From assembly GCA_902766215.1 (NCBI GenBank), contig CACXCV010000186.1, positions 1-5,057 of the forward strand: 5,057 nt of DNA. Reading direction: 5' to 3'. The stretch's first letter is position 1, and every line of letters starts with the position of its first letter. A model generated the notes under the pieces. The model searched no databases. It saw only the letters and a program-made list of their open reading frames with translations, and was not told where the DNA came from. The position numbers and the translations under genes are program-made. Source of the DNA: Oscillospiraceae bacterium. Its GTDB lineage: Bacteria > Bacillota > Clostridia > Oscillospirales > Oscillospiraceae. Shown piece by piece: positions 4,925 through 5,057 of this stretch.

Positions 4925-5057
4925 ATGCGGCGGGATCGAGGATTTTACCGGTTTTTGGGCGTCTGCGCGCTGTATTTCCTTGCCTCAAACCTAGCGCACC
5001 CGGTCACGCCCACGCTGATTGTCGAGCGCGGGCTGGACAGCTCGCTGTTCGGCGTGG
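4925..5057 (+). CDS. Major facilitator superfamily transporter, N-terminal 44 residues (3' truncated by window)
   Basis: From ATG 4925 the frame stays open to the window edge. It encodes a short cationic head (MRRDRGFYRF) and a first membrane helix around residues 8-26. The sequence NLAHPVTPTLI (22-32) and RGLDSSLFGV (35-44) then follow, a pattern typical of MFS proteins at the end of TM1 and the entry to TM2. GGGAGG (4912-4917) lies 7 nt upstream and selects this ATG over an in-frame GTG at 4922. Substrate cannot be inferred from so short a piece. A drug-efflux or small-metabolite permease is the usual annotation of such proteins. The gene is divergent from the hydrolase and shares its intergenic control region. 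Confidence 0.75.
   Translation, partial: MRRDRGFYRFLGVCALYFLASNLAHPVTPTLIVERGLDSSLFGV

Noticed and set aside
4677..4988. 103-codon minus-strand frame across the divergent promoter region
   Set aside because: It overlaps the start of the hydrolase, the transporter start and both promoters. Its late ATG at 4763 is only 3 nt from the Shine-Dalgarno sequence.

Overview
The window looks like a chromosomal segment from a GC-rich, low-copy-repeat Firmicute, most likely a gut clostridial lineage such as Oscillospiraceae/Ruminococcaceae. This is inferred from strong AAGGAGG-type ribosome binding sites, sigma-A style promoters in short AT-rich gaps, the compact rpsF-ssb-rpsR operon, and GC-rich third codon positions. 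Genus cannot be decided from the sequence alone. There is no transposase, phage gene, CRISPR array, tRNA or rRNA, and no geneless stretch longer than about 200 bases.

Region 1 (1-2435, + strand) is a tightly packed co-directional run. It starts with the C-terminal part of a PotD-like polyamine-binding protein that ends in a membrane anchor. An SRAP-domain DNA-protein crosslinking protein (HMCES/YedK family) follows after 18 nt. Its stop codon overlaps (TAATG) the start of a PfoR/PTS EIIC-like multi-pass membrane protein. A GC-rich 12-bp hairpin closes the run. The upstream part of the run, presumably potABC-type transporter genes, lies outside the window.

Region 2 (2436-3714, + strand) is the housekeeping S6-SSB-S18 operon. 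It has a near-consensus sigma-A promoter (TTGACA-17-TATGAT), three GCGGCAAA direct repeats in and just upstream of the promoter, and a structured 5' leader. The leader is a candidate S6:S18 autoregulatory element. Next come rpsF, ssb and rpsR, then a 14-bp intrinsic terminator. The S18 protein carries a Cys/Cys/Cys/His set, the zinc-binding C+ form.

Region 3 (3715-5057) holds a minus-strand cytoplasmic alpha/beta-hydrolase (esterase/peptidase-like). It converges on the rpsR terminator, which probably works in both directions. The hydrolase is transcribed divergently from the first 44 codons of a major facilitator superfamily transporter at the right edge. Both genes have recognisable promoters in the 168-nt intergenic region, which suggests a small co-regulated uptake-and-hydrolysis pair.

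Overall this is mostly ordinary core genome. I found no convincing new biological system. The points worth a second look are the rpsF leader and promoter repeats, the SRAP/PfoR-like coupling, the tail-anchored binding protein and the divergent hydrolase/transporter pair.
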